Source: Gracilariopsis chorda | Lineage: Eukaryota; Rhodophyta; Florideophyceae; Gracilariales; Gracilariaceae | NCBI GenBank assembly: GCA_003194525.1 | Contig: NBIV01000117.1 | Coordinates: 186,001-250,000 of the forward strand | DNA: 64,000 nt | Direction: 5' to 3' | Part shown: in pieces, positions 24,482-35,142 of the stretch | Position numbering within the stretch: position 1 is the stretch's first letter | How the letters are laid out: every line of letters starts with the position of its first letter | The notes under the pieces: generated by a model | Told to the model about the DNA's origin: nothing | Seen by the model: the letters and a program-made list of their open reading frames with translations, nothing else | The model's database searches: none | Made by a program: the position numbers and the translations under genes

Positions 24482-25135
24482 ATGACAAAATCTGGACATC
24501 GAAACTGTTCATTGTGATGTTGCGTGGGCACAATCATTGGACGCTGGTTGCGTTTGCAAACGTGCCGCTCCTTCTTGAAAGTTTGGAGCGTGCCCCTCAT
24601 ATGCTAAAACGATCGCACAAAGAACAATTGAAAAAATGCAGAGCCACCATGTTCTGTGTCGATAGCATGTCTGCCAACAACTCTTCATGCTCCACTATTT
24701 GAAACCATCTTTCATGTCCTAACCGCTTCGTACCAAGAACAGACCGTCGTATCCTTCCACCTTCTATCGTCATTCGTCACCGCTCACCACCTTTGAAGCA
24801 GAATCCAGCAAGAGCTCGAGTGTGGATTCTTCACAACCGACCACATAGAGATCATTTCTAAACACATCTCTATGTTTCTAAATGGTTCCAAAATGGACAT
24901 GCAAAAGCACTTCAACATATGTTACAACAAATTCCCCTTCACGGAATACGACGATTGCATTCGGCACCGTATGGAAGCTCTCATACCAAAATTTGAGGGA
25001 AAAGGCCAAGCAGCTATACCAAGCAACATTTTCACTGCCTCAGCTCAACAACCCCTGAAGCAGCCCACCGGAACGAACCATACAAGTTTCCCGCATACAA
25101 AAATGGTTACAAAACCAGAATATTATAACGCCTAA
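24482..25135 (+). pseudogene. Ulp1/C48-type cysteine protease remnant
   Basis: Three catalytic landmarks appear in the expected order, across a frameshift. DKIWTSKLFIVML then HNHWTLVAFAN carries the catalytic His (about 24482-24560). CVDSMSANN (about 24655) carries the Asp. In another frame QQELECGFFTTDH (about 24805-24843) carries the Gln and the Cys of a Q-x-ECG box. It continues as HISMFLNGSKMDM in the ORF ending at 25135. Family members cleave SUMO or related isopeptide bonds, and C48 proteases are also common cargo of eukaryotic transposons. Frameshifts and stops make it non-functional. Confidence 0.55.
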
Positions 25136-26330
25136 CCCGCCTTACTCCAGCGAGGTGAAGCCAATCAACCAGAAACCACTTCAAAGCGATATTGTTTCCA
25201 TGACGGCAAGCGACAACTTCAACGTGACCTTAAACAACTCACACAGCAAGTACCCACATCCCATGTTAACCACAACACCACTCTAACCCATCCTTCAAGA
25301 CCCTGTGCTCCTCAATAAATTGACGGACGCTGTCAAACGGAGCGAATTTGCAGGGGTTAAAACGGCCCTCTCTACCATTTTGCTTCCTCGTATTCAGATG
25401 GCTCTGCACAAGCCCAATGGCAGGCAAGCTGCTTCTGCTACTAAGGCAGTTCCATAGCACCAGCCGCCACAAATGCTTCCTCAACAACACGATTGTTCTC
25501 CTGTACCCTACCGCAAAGTAAATCCGAACAACACTCTTCCCAGTCGCCTGTCTTCAACCTCCTCACACGCAACGGATAGTATTATGTCATTGCTAGTTCG
25601 GAAAGAAGATGATCTCGTGTAGCAAACAATGGAAGAAGACCTACGGGGCGAATGGGAGGCGTGTATGCTGAAAGCATGAGCACTTGTTTCCAGGATGAAA
25701 AAAGCACAAAACTGCAGAACTGTTGAGGGACAGGCCCATGCCAAACACTAAAACCATAAAAAACCACAAAAACATTTTCTCCATACAACTCAATTTTCGG
25801 TGTAGCAGAGCTTTACGTACAGCTACGAAGAATAAGACCCACACGAATAAAAGCCCTACACAATTCCTTCATCTCTGCAAATCCTTCCTATGGCAGGTGT
25901 AGTGGTACAGCCTTTTCTGCAACCAAAGCTTCCATGAGCTGTTTACGTTTACTTTATAATCCAAAACAACCCAACAACAGCTCTTGGGTTGCCGCGGACA
26001 CCCCACGACTGCGAAACCTGAAAAAGCCACGAACAAAAAGCGCGTGGATATACTTCCGCATAGATGCTTTGTTAACATACTTCGACGCCGACAGAGCACC
26101 CCGTTGTAATTGGAATTGTTGTAAACGCGTGCGAAGATGTTAATTCAGAACAGAGAGACGTTCAACGCGCTGGCAAACATGACGCGCTCCCTAAAACGCT
26201 ACCACACGCTGTTGGGAACCTTAATTCTTGATCTGGTAAAACAGCCTTAGACTAAAATGCCTGACTGATGAAGCTCATTTCAAAGTGCTCCCTTAACCAC
26301 GAAAAGCCCGAACTACATATAATTTATAGT
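25136..26330. other. Stretch without a recognisable gene
   Basis: Only short ORFs in both strands with no family resemblance. Nothing further seen. Confidence 0.3.
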
Positions 26331-26336
26331 GATCCG

Positions 26337-27362
26337 TGAATAATCGACCGCTGCGGTCTAGTAAGACAGCAATTGTTTCCATCGTACATGCCCGCACTGG
26401 TCGCTCGATCACTGGCGCCCCAATACTTTTGGAGGTTTTTAGAGCGCGGTGGTCGAGCGACAACTGCCGTCATTTACGACGGGACATTTCCCGGCCGTAC
26501 ATGCGCGCAGTGGTCATTCAACCACTGGCGCTTCAAAACATTACAATTTTGAAGCCTGCTGTGGTCGAGCGACCACCGCCGCCTTGTATTACAGGAAAAA
26601 GTCCTGTTGTACATGCGCGCAGTGGTCACTCGACCACTGGCGCTTCAAAAAACTACAATGTTTTAGCGTGCAGTGGTCGAGCGACCACCGCCGCCATGTA
26701 CGACAGGACGCTTTCCTGTCGTGCATGCTGGCAGTGGTCGCTCGACCACTGGCGCATCAAAAAATTACAATTTTTTAGCCTGCAGTGATCGACCGACCAC
26801 CGCCGCCATGTACTACAGGACTTTTTCCTGTGGTACATGCGCGCAGTGGTCGCTCGACCACTGATGCTCCAGAGAAGTCAGTTTTATAGCCTGTAGTGGT
26901 CTAGCGACCACTGCCGGCATGTAGGACAGGACTTTTTTGTGTCGTAAATGCGCGCAGAGGTCGCTCGACCACTGGCGCTACAAAAAAAATTACTATTCTA
27001 TAGCCTGGAGTTGGAGATGTTTAGCGACCACCGCCGGCATGTACGACAGGACGTTTTCCTGTCGTACATGCATGCAGTGTTCGCTCGACCACTGGTGATC
27101 TACAACATTACAAGGTTTTAACCTGTAGTTGTCGAGCAACCACCGCTGGCATGTACGACAGGACATTCCCCTGTCATATATTCGCGCAGTGCTCGCCCGA
27201 CCGCTGGCGTCCCAAAAACGTTCACAGTTTTTTAGGCCGCAATGGTAGAGCGAACGCCACTGCTATGTACGACAAGACAGTTGCCTGTGGTTCATAGCCC
27301 CATTGTTCGTTCGACCACTGGCTGTTTAAAACGCCTTATTATACATATGCAGTGGTCGTGCA
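26337..27362. repeat. Tandem array of about 112-bp nested palindromes (about nine units)
   Basis: Unit starts can be followed at about 26337, 26449, 26561, 26673, 26785, 26896, 27009, 27128, 27242, with a final half-unit near 27352; the central spacing is 111-112 bp. Each unit has GTGGTCGAGCGACCAC, a CGCCGCC-type linker, CATGTACGACAGGA, a short loop, TCCTGTCGTACATG, GCGCGCA, GTGGTCGCTCGACCAC, then an A/T stretch AAAAATTACAATTTTTT. The first and last boxes are each inverted repeats and are also reverse complements of each other, so the unit is a hairpin of hairpins. Units drift most at the right end. The same boxes occur singly at 4955, 5383, 12387, 33552 and elsewhere. Confidence 0.9.
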
Positions 27363-27487
27363 GGTTGTATCCCTGACGTTCGAACCCCCATACCTCCGTC
27401 TTCACATCCCTTTCCCCTAAGAAATTGGTTTACATTCTGTATCCCTACGCTTCTTAATCCTTCCTTCCTTTCCTCCCCTTTTTAACA

Positions 27488-30139
27488 TTGGAGTACCTCA
27501 CAAGACGCTTCCCTATTACCCACCATTACGTGCTCCAGTTACGGATATTGGAGCTGAATTCTTTTACACTAAGGAACCACGTTGGTAATCAGACGACGGC
27601 TTGCTCACGAATTATGCACGTATATAAACCTGAAGATCGTCGTACCAGCTGCTCATTCAACCGGTTGCAAAACGCAATTGCCATAATGCCCAACTGCACG
27701 AAGACCAACTTGGCTCTGTTGGAGCTACGCTATGAGTATGCACGTGAGCAAACGCCATGCGATAATTCTAGGAACGCCAAGTACACCACTCTCGTGGATC
27801 ACGCAGTTTGGGTGCGAAGGAACTCCCCTCCTGCGCGCAAGCTCTGCTCCCAAGCAACCAGCAGCCCAAAAATGCCTACTTTTGGGGATAAAGAACCACG
27901 CCACGCGTTGTAGTTCACTTCGAATAACACTCGCAATGCGTTACAACAAACGCACCAAATTGCGAAAATGATCGATCAAACAGACGCCGAAAAAGAGTCA
28001 AGGCTGAGGGACTCCTACTGCATATGCAACGCACGTGGTATACACTTCACAATGCGCTTCTTGCCCAGCGACTTGCTCAAAGCGCCCGTCACGAGCATTA
28101 ATAGGCGCAAGAACATACGTAACGATGTCCTGATAGAATGCGCTTCGCGATTCGAGATGTTCATATACATGAAGATGTTTGTACAGTTGTCTCGCCAGCG
28201 CGTACCTTTTTCTGGAAAGCGAAAGCGGGGACCACTCATGCCCGGGGCTCAGTGAACGCCAAGCTCCCTCAGAAACTTCTATGCGCTAACCTGCAGACGG
28301 GTTGCGTACGGTGTGCAACCGGTTACTCGCTCATGGGATTGCTATGCTACCTTTCTTGGTTTCGCTGACATTGAGAGCATGGTGTACTCTTATGTCATTT
28401 TCGATCCGGACACCTTGGGGTTTGGAGTAAAAGGCAGTTGTGAAGATGGCTTCTGTCCACTGACGCAGCTTATAACGCTCACACGGGACCTTAAATCATG
28501 CACTGACCCCTCCCAAGTGGAACCCAAAGCGTTCGCACGATCGGACGACTTGTATTCAAGCCTCTGCGCACTGACTGAGGAGTTCCTTAGCAATCTGGTC
28601 CGCGTCATCTCACACCCCCCACTGTAGGAGGCGAACTTGCGCCCATGGCAGTTGCTGCTAGAGCTTCTTCCAGTCGAAAAGCGCAAGGCAGTCGAACTGC
28701 CGCATTTACGGCAGCGTTCTTCTCCCCAATGGTTTGATAAGCTGAGTGTATAGCTTTGAAAACCTACTCTTGAGATTAACACCCAACACCACAAGGCGCA
28801 CACCACTGCCAAATCTTCTACTAATGCTGTTGAGCATTCCACCACTTCTGCAAAACCCCTGGAGGTGATAAACGTGATATAAGAACCCAAAAACAGCAGC
28901 CACAGCAGTGGAACTACCAACGGCGACCCCAAAATGCCCCACCGCCCCTCCTCGCTAGCCGACGTACACGTGCTCAATGCCTTGGAATTGGAGCAGGAGC
29001 ACATGATGAAACACTATGCAATGTATTGCTGCGGCTTTGACGACCTCGTGGATGTGCACTACAAATAGCATGCCCCGGACTCCGTATCATGCTTCCAGGC
29101 CCAACTGGTATTGACAGACCCCCCTTATGCCATTTTCTCTATGCGTGACAGGCCGAACAGTGACTACCACACCCTCACCGCCGCCAACATGAACAGGGTT
29201 AGAATTACAATGAGTCGTTGGTTACGTGTTGGTGGCCACTTCGTCATTTTCTGCACGCTTGAGCAGTTCCTGCGTTGGCATAAGCTGTTCAACAGCGTTA
29301 ATCGCAAGGAAGTCGATGGTACCGTTGCCCCAATGTTCTGCGTGGACCACTGCCCATTGCACATGATCCATGCACCGGGTAACAACACCGTGCCGCCGGG
29401 CCGAGCATCTGAAGAGTTGATACCCATCACCCAATATGCAGTGGATGGCGTCGAAACACGTCTCACTCGGGCGCACGCGGACAAAATGGTGAACTACACC
29501 AACTTCAGTTACGTCCCGTCCACGGTCACCGCGTACATGAACGACATCTACCGTGGTCCGGCCGCAGATGTGAATGAGCATCTCACGTGGTCCCGCTACA
29601 CAGACAGCGGAGATGTGAAGCGTGAGGCTGTTCGTCCAGAACAGAAGCTGATTCGAGTCAACATGGAGCTCATTGCCAGGTTCTCCCAACCGCGTGATAC
29701 GGTTGTTGACCTGTTTGGCGGCACCTTCTCAACAGCGCTTGCCTGCATGTCTTTTAAGAAAGGCGAAGCATGCAGATTCGTCGGTTGCGAGAAAAAGGAA
29801 GCCTGCGTCCACCACGCCAGAAATCAAGCAGCGAAACACTTCTCAAGGCTCATCGCCGAGACCTTTGCCAGCGTTACCGTCATGCAAAATTTGTTGGATG
29901 TAGCCAACGCGGTGCAAAACTACTTTAAGGGATATCTGCGTCCCTCCCAGACGTCGGCAGCCGTGCCAAACTTCCCTCAATACCAAACGCTGCTGGAGCA
30001 CATAGTTTTGTATTGTGCCTCTAAATGGCTTGCACAGGACTTCGTCACCACCGGCCTTCACATGGACCTCTCCCAGTGGCCCGGAGAAGTACCAAGGACT
30101 CTTCATCCTAATGAGCGTCAACGAGCGCCGCGCTCATGA
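27488..30139 (+). pseudogene. Amino-type DNA methyltransferase (N6-adenine/N4-cytosine), frame-conserved but stop-interrupted
   Basis: One reading frame runs from about 27488 to 30139. The uninterrupted 3' part (29111-30139) holds TDPPYAIF (motif IV, catalytic DPPY, about 29114-29137), WLRVGGHFVIF, then VVDLFGGTFSTALA (motif I, SAM binding, about 29701-29742) and VGCEKKEACVHHA. Motif IV before motif I is the order of beta-class amino-methyltransferases. Upstream, the same frame continues over about 540 codons with in-frame stops at 27911, 28253, 28625, about 28749, 28755, about 28880 and 29065 but no evident frameshift. That region includes an LELEQEHMMKHYAMYCC segment just before the domain; I recognise no other domain. 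The C-terminus overlaps the SET ORF by 4 bp. Such enzymes methylate DNA bases; in eukaryotes this class is rare and usually acquired from bacteria, viruses or mobile elements. Confidence 0.7.
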
Positions 30140-30762
30140 GGCTTCAACGGCTACGCATTATTGTGGCTGAATCAACCATTGTGAACCCGTCTGCTAAGGT
30201 TGGCGTTTTTGCAGGCTGTACGTTCACAGAAGACGAGACAGTCTGCCACTTTTATGGCACTTTGGTATACCACGACATGTCCCAGCGAACCGAAATCCAC
30301 AAAACATACGGCTCTGGCTTGATTAGCGTTACCCCACAGGATTTCCGCACGTATTGTTTGCAACTGGACTTCAGGGCTCTGGACTTCACCTCCCTCATCG
30401 GACTGAGCAAGGACAAGAAAATAACAAGCGTTTGGATATCGCCGGCTCCCTTTTGCGTAGGAGGACTCATCAATGACCCAAGTTACCTCCAGTTGGATCC
30501 TGACGGGCAGCTCGTTCGTGACAGTTTCAAACCCAAACGAACAGCCAATGTATACGTTGGTTGTTCTGCGATATCTGCGCTTAAAACACGTAAGCACCTC
30601 GAGCCTTGCACTCTGATAAAAATCAGAGCTTCCCGCCGTATAGTACGCGGAGAGGAACTCTTCATCCACAACAGTACTTCTTACAATTGGACCAATAACC
30701 TTGGTACCCCTTCACCCCAAACACCTTCTTCGACTTCTACAAAACACACTGAAAACTCCTGA
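30136..30762 (+). CDS. SET-domain protein (possible lysine methyltransferase), overlapping the DNA methyltransferase
   Basis: 208 codons from ATG 30136, no interruption. SET-like landmarks: N-terminal AKVGVFAGCTFTEDE then CHFYGTLVY (GxFA ... xYxGxL), GGLINDPSYLQLD (the ND-containing insert before the pseudoknot), ANVYVGCSAIS, and LIKIRASRRIVRGEELFIH (I-x-A-x-R-x-I-x-x-G-E-E-L-F near the C-terminus, followed by a tyrosine). The usual NHS/NC box is not clear. The ATG overlaps the stop of the upstream methyltransferase frame (ATGA), so the two could be separate overlapping genes or one fused protein split by a frameshift. A DNA methyltransferase joined to a histone-type methyltransferase suggests a chromatin role, possibly for a mobile element; this is inference. 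Confidence 0.68.
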   Translation: MRLQRLRIIVAESTIVNPSAKVGVFAGCTFTEDETVCHFYGTLVYHDMSQRTEIHKTYGSGLISVTPQDFRTYCLQLDFRALDFTSLIGLSKDKKITSVWISPAPFCVGGLINDPSYLQLDPDGQLVRDSFKPKRTANVYVGCSAISALKTRKHLEPCTLIKIRASRRIVRGEELFIHNSTSYNWTNNLGTPSPQTPSSTSTKHTENS

Positions 30763-31089
30763 AAACACCCCGCTCTAAGGTTGAAAACTCCTAAACAAAT
30801 TCATAAACCTGCTCTTTCATGTGGCACTCACTACTGAATTTGAGCCAACACGCTGCAAACAAGCGCTCTTGTCGTGACACTCCTGAACACCAGAGCACCA
30901 CTCCTCCCACCAAACGCCTCATTCCCGCATCACAACCCATATCACCTCCACAGTGCCCTTACAATCTGCCGAACGGCGTCTTTGCATCCGTGGTCCGCTC
31001 ATCCTCCCTACTCCACAGCCGTACACCCCCATCCGAGCTCCCAAGAGGTGTTGCATTGCTCCATACACTCCCACCGCTCAATTAAGAAC

Positions 31090-33280
31090 ACAGACTCGGC
31101 ACGTTCTTCGAAGCACTCCGAAAAATGCTCACCAATGGGTCCTCAGTGTTCAAATCTCCTACGCAGTTTACCATTACGGTTTCCCTGCTTGAAAAGTAGG
31201 GAGACGTACTTATGCTCACTACGACCGCCTCCGGAAAAACAATGTCTGTACCGCTCCCGATGTATATGGAGAAGGGCTCATATTCCTCCATCATTATCGT
31301 TTCTTTCAAAGCCGTCCTTACCGAGTACGAGCAACGTGCGGCAGCCTTTCAGATTCAAAGCAGCACATCACCGCAAACCAATGGCGGCATGAAAACCTTT
31401 CCGGATTGTTATATATTGTCATTCAAATTGCTTGACTCCGCCTCTTCAACTGCTTGCTTCGACGCTTGTTGCACAAACATAAACTGGCCCGCATCGTGAT
31501 GGATGAAGGGCATTCATTTCTGTGATGGAAACACTTTCGCCCATCCCTCGCACACATCCACAACGCACTTTCCATGGTATCCCCCATAAACCCCGTATAC
31601 TGCTCAGTGCCACCATGCCGCCCTGCGATCGTCCACTCCTATTATCACGGATCTCAATACCAACAGCTTACCTGTATACCAATTCCACCGCCCGTAACAG
31701 TATTCGCTTCTCCGTGTACGACACCTCCCCAAGCGTAAAAGCCCCCCGAATTCGTACTGCCGCAAGCACCTATCAAAGCTTGTTCCAAAATCTGCTTCAG
31801 AAAGACGTCCTGTACTTCAAACAATACGTTTCATCAATGCTCACCGCAATTATTTAATTGTTGGTCCGCATCATCCTATTTACACTCACAGGCTCCGCTA
31901 CAGAACAACTACACAACATCATTCCACAATACGTACAAGTAACATTATCTCAGCAGTTCCCTTCTACATCTTTCATTTGCCTGTTCTATCACGCCGGCTT
32001 ATCAGAAAACGAAAACAATAAAACAAACGACGACTGGCTCCATCGCTTCTCCGTTGCGCCAGCCGCCGCCGAAACCCAAACTGTTACTTTCATGACTTGC
32101 ACTTCCGCCTTTTGAACAGGACTCGACACAGGAAACGTTCGGCTAGTGTTTCTTTTTGGACGCTGTGCCACTGCGGCCAACCTTGGGCAGCAGGCGCCCA
32201 GGGCGGGTCGTGACCGCCAAAACGTGCGGTGAATCACCATGCACTCAAAGCCGTAGTTCAAAATGGCACAGGATGTTCTTTGATCTACAAACAACCAAAA
32301 ACCCAACGACATCGCCCGGTCTTATCTTAAATTGCTTGCCACAGACCACTGGAACCAAGAAAAAACCTAGATCAAACTGACGCTCGTGTGCTGCCGTAAC
32401 GCTCTTTACGCTCACATTGATGGAACCGAACCAGACGTTAGCTTATTCACCGAAGAGGCTTTGAACTGTGACATTTGCGAAAAAACTCCGCGATTTCCGA
32501 CCCCTTTCCAACGCACCTACCCAAAACACGTCTGCACTAAAAATACCGTCACAGCCTGCCAAACCCACACGCTCCCCTCTAAATCAGACCCCTATAGCCT
32601 CCACAGGTACCTTCTCAGCGGATGTGTCACCCTTCATCCTACCAGACCGAAGCAGAAATTTGCAGATGCCGCCTTACTATGGTTCTGTCAATCGGCGTCC
32701 GCAGCCGCCCACTCAGTGAAACGCATAAACAAGAACCTCCTCTCGTCTTTGCTGCCCTTCATCACTTCTTTCTTTTCTTCAGAAGGGCATACCAGCCCGC
32801 TTCAGTCTAAGGTTTCCACTTCTTTCTTTTATCTCATCAACTCCATTCAGTAAATAGCACGCCGTCTCCACTCTTTATGCGTTCCGTGTCTTATCCAAAC
32901 TCAAACTCCCGTAACCGAGGAAAACCATGTATGCTCCTATGCATCCATTCCATGTTAACGATGCTTCTCGGACTCCCAGCACGCGTTTGAGCGCCCACAC
33001 GACAATAACCGACACAAGACCTGCTACAAATGCCATATGGGATACTGCAAGGGACTCAAGACCCATTCAGATCCCAAAACATATGGTACTCGGGCATGTG
33101 AGTTTATCCCACTGCGCCAGATTGCATGGCTTCTCTGCCGCAAAAACACAGACATGCACAGCACCATTGCAGTCAACCTCTTTGAGGAAGAACGCAACTC
33201 TCAGTTGAACAATATTGCTACTAGCAGTACATCCGAGTCCACTACAGTACAGCAACAAGACCAACTTTTCCACTCCTAAT
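31090..33280 (+). pseudogene. RecQ-like (telomere-linked type) DNA helicase, copy B, decayed
   Basis: Second copy of the helicase at 5605-8445. Motifs in order: FKSPTQFTITVSLLEK (about 31140), Walker A TTASGKT (31219), Walker B VMDEGHSF (about 31495), WKHFRPSLAHIHN, LLSATMPP (about 31598), FYHAGLS (about 31988), TCTSAF with GLDTGNVRLV after a TGA (about 32095-32145), a QQAPRAGRD form of motif VI (about 32190), then CCRNALYAHIDG and NCDIC (32389-32480), and TCYKCHMGYCKGLKTH with FIPLRQIAWLLC (33020-33140). Motif VI and the Cys region place it in the RecQ-like group. Stops and frameshifts break it at several sites. It follows the SET gene by about 330 bp. Confidence 0.72.
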
Positions 33281-33532
33281 TGACAACAACGGACTGCAAA
33301 GCCGTTCCCAATCTTATACGCGTCAGAACGTGGTACAAATCTACAACTCATCTTGTATAGCTCTGCGTGACACCATGTTGGTAACAATAAATGTGTGGCC
33401 GTAACATATACGTGTTACTATTCGTTACGTTTATTCCCCCCGTAAACATCCTCACACGTTGAGAAACGCGTATGTGCGATCAAAACGAATCACACCTCGC
33501 GCTTCCTTCTACTGTATTCTTATCTGTATTAT

Positions 33533-33690
33533 GCATGTACACCAGGAAAAAGTCCTGTCGTACATGCACAGGGTGGTCGCTCGACCACTACCCTCCAAAA
33601 AAAATACAATTTTTTTGGTGCAGTGGTCGAGCGACCACTACGTTCATGTATGACAGAAAAACGTCCTGAAGTACATCGCCGCGGAGGTCG
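33533..33690. repeat. Hairpin-family repeat, one and a half units
   Basis: ATGTACACCAGGAAAAAGTCC then TGTCGTACATG, GTGGTCGCTCGACCAC, CAAAAAAAATACAATTTTTT, GTGGTCGAGCGACCAC, CATGTATGACAG. This is the same unit as in the 26.3-27.4 kb array, shifted in phase. Confidence 0.8.
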
Positions 33691-33949
33691 AGCGACCCTA
33701 AAACACCCCAAAGTCTCCGAGTTCGGTATTCCCATAGCCAAGCCACCACCTTTTATACTTACGACAGCACCAGTTTGTAATGTACACTGCCTACGGCAGT
33801 GAACAAAACAGGAATCCTATTGAAGACCGATTTAGGACAAAACGTGCTTTGCATACCACTGCACACTTCTGCAGCACACAACGCCCACCCCCTAAAGTCG
33901 AAAACACACCTTCAGAATGGCACATGCTATCCAAGATAATTCCGTTTCT

Positions 33950-34705
33950 GTTAACATTCTGCAACCCCTAAAGCCCCTAAACATAAAACAACAATAGAAT
34001 AAAACATAGGAATCTAAGTGCCACCTCCCAAAGAGTCTAGAAGTAAAACCCGTAAAACCATTCCACCCCGTACAAAACACGTAGATCCGACCGCAAAAAC
34101 GACCTTAGAACAAAACCCCTACGTATAAAACTGAGTAGAAAGTCATTTCTTAAGTGTACGGCAATCAAAATTCTTTTTAAAAACATTCTATCTTTACTAG
34201 CCGGACCACAAAACACCAAAACCCACTAAAACTAAAAACGACGTTTAGAAACACCCCTAAAATGATCTAAAGACATATTTCTACGCCTAAGTCCAACCTT
34301 TAATGCTCTAATACACACATAATCATGAAAACTGCCGCTTAGCAGGACGGAGGTGGTTATAACGTTGCTGAGCAAACAAATATACAACCCTAACACCATG
34401 TAGCGCAAAAACCCCTAAAACGATATCCCAGCTCCCTAGAACGCCTAATATAAGAAGGAAAACATTCTTATCAGTATTCACTCCCCCACGGTACCTCGAT
34501 AGATTATTTTGTAATTCTCCTGTTTTTCTCAAAGTGCACCTAAAACAAGTAAATCTTGCTATCAAGGGATTAAAATAACATAGAACGTTTTCAAATGCTA
34601 ATATAATCACCTAAAAACCGTTACATTTAAAACCCTAAATTTTAATACGAAGGTTCTTACAATGACATAAAACCTTTCTTAAAGATAAGAAATCCAAATT
34701 AAAAA
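33950..34705 (+). repeat. Degenerate interstitial telomere-like tract, C-rich strand on +
   Basis: Scattered words such as AACCCCTAAAGCCCCTAAAC, ACACCCCTAAAATG, AAAACCCCTAAAACG and AAAACCCCTAGATTTAAAACC, increasingly diverged. The tract abuts the left edge of repeat R1, just as a cleaner G-rich tract abuts the outer edge of the other R1 at 56.4 kb. No gene recognised within it. Confidence 0.5.
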
Positions 34706-34877
34706 CCCCTAGATTTAAAACCTTTAAGTTTTGTATACCAAGGCTCTTCATTCTTTCTCGGGGCCTCCCTAATAAGAGCCCACTTTGTCTCATTTGTTCC
34801 ATGTCTGTAAACATGTCCGCATTGCTTTGCTTGGGCAAATATTTCCAATACTACAAACCCCTAAACATTTGTCAAAT
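34706..34877 (+). repeat. Subtelomeric repeat R1, left copy, part before the gypsy insertion
   Basis: Matches, in inverse orientation, 56210-56390: shared words include CCAAGGCTCTTCATTCTTTC, GCCCACTTTGT, TTTGTTCCATGT and TACAAACCCCTAAACATTTG. The match continues on the far side of the gypsy element at 42565, showing that the element interrupted R1. Positions 34873-34877 (CAAAT) are the left target-site duplicate. Confidence 0.8.
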
Positions 34878-35141
34878 TGTCGTGTGCCTGTGGTGCACAC
34901 GAGTTGGTTGGATATGTTTTTTATTTGCACCTTTTTCATGGGGCGCTGCCCAGCTTCCAGCATGGAAGCTGAGCATAGTGCCCGCATAAATGCACACCTC
35001 TTATGCTTGCGGCTTCACCACTTGGAGGAGAGGTAGGAAGGAACATGCACACCCGGAAAGGTCGTTGGCTCCTCCGTCCGCATTGCCTCCACCTTCCGCT
35101 TAACAACGCGCACCCCCGACATCCTCTTTTCTTGCGCAACA
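34878..35141 (+). repeat. 5' LTR of the gypsy element
   Basis: 264 bp, starts TG and ends CA. Near-identical in layout to 42301-42564, with scattered substitutions that record the age of the insertion. It includes TTCCAGCATGGAAGCTGAGC, a small inverted repeat. Confidence 0.92.
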
Positions 35142-35142
35142 T

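Noticed and set aside
26337..27362. Possible CRISPR array
   Set aside because: Regular spacing, but the units are continuous tandem repeats without unique spacers, there are no cas genes, and the DNA is eukaryotic.
27366..27392. tRNA gene end (GACGTTCGAACCCCC T-arm-like)
   Set aside because: No matching acceptor, D-arm or anticodon arm could be found upstream; the region belongs to the decayed end of the palindrome array.
27911..29067. Stop codon reassignment (TAG/TGA/TAA read through in the methyltransferase gene)
   Set aside because: All three stop codons occur in-frame there, while intact genes (KPR, Penelope ORF1 and ORF2) end with the same codons. Decay is simpler.
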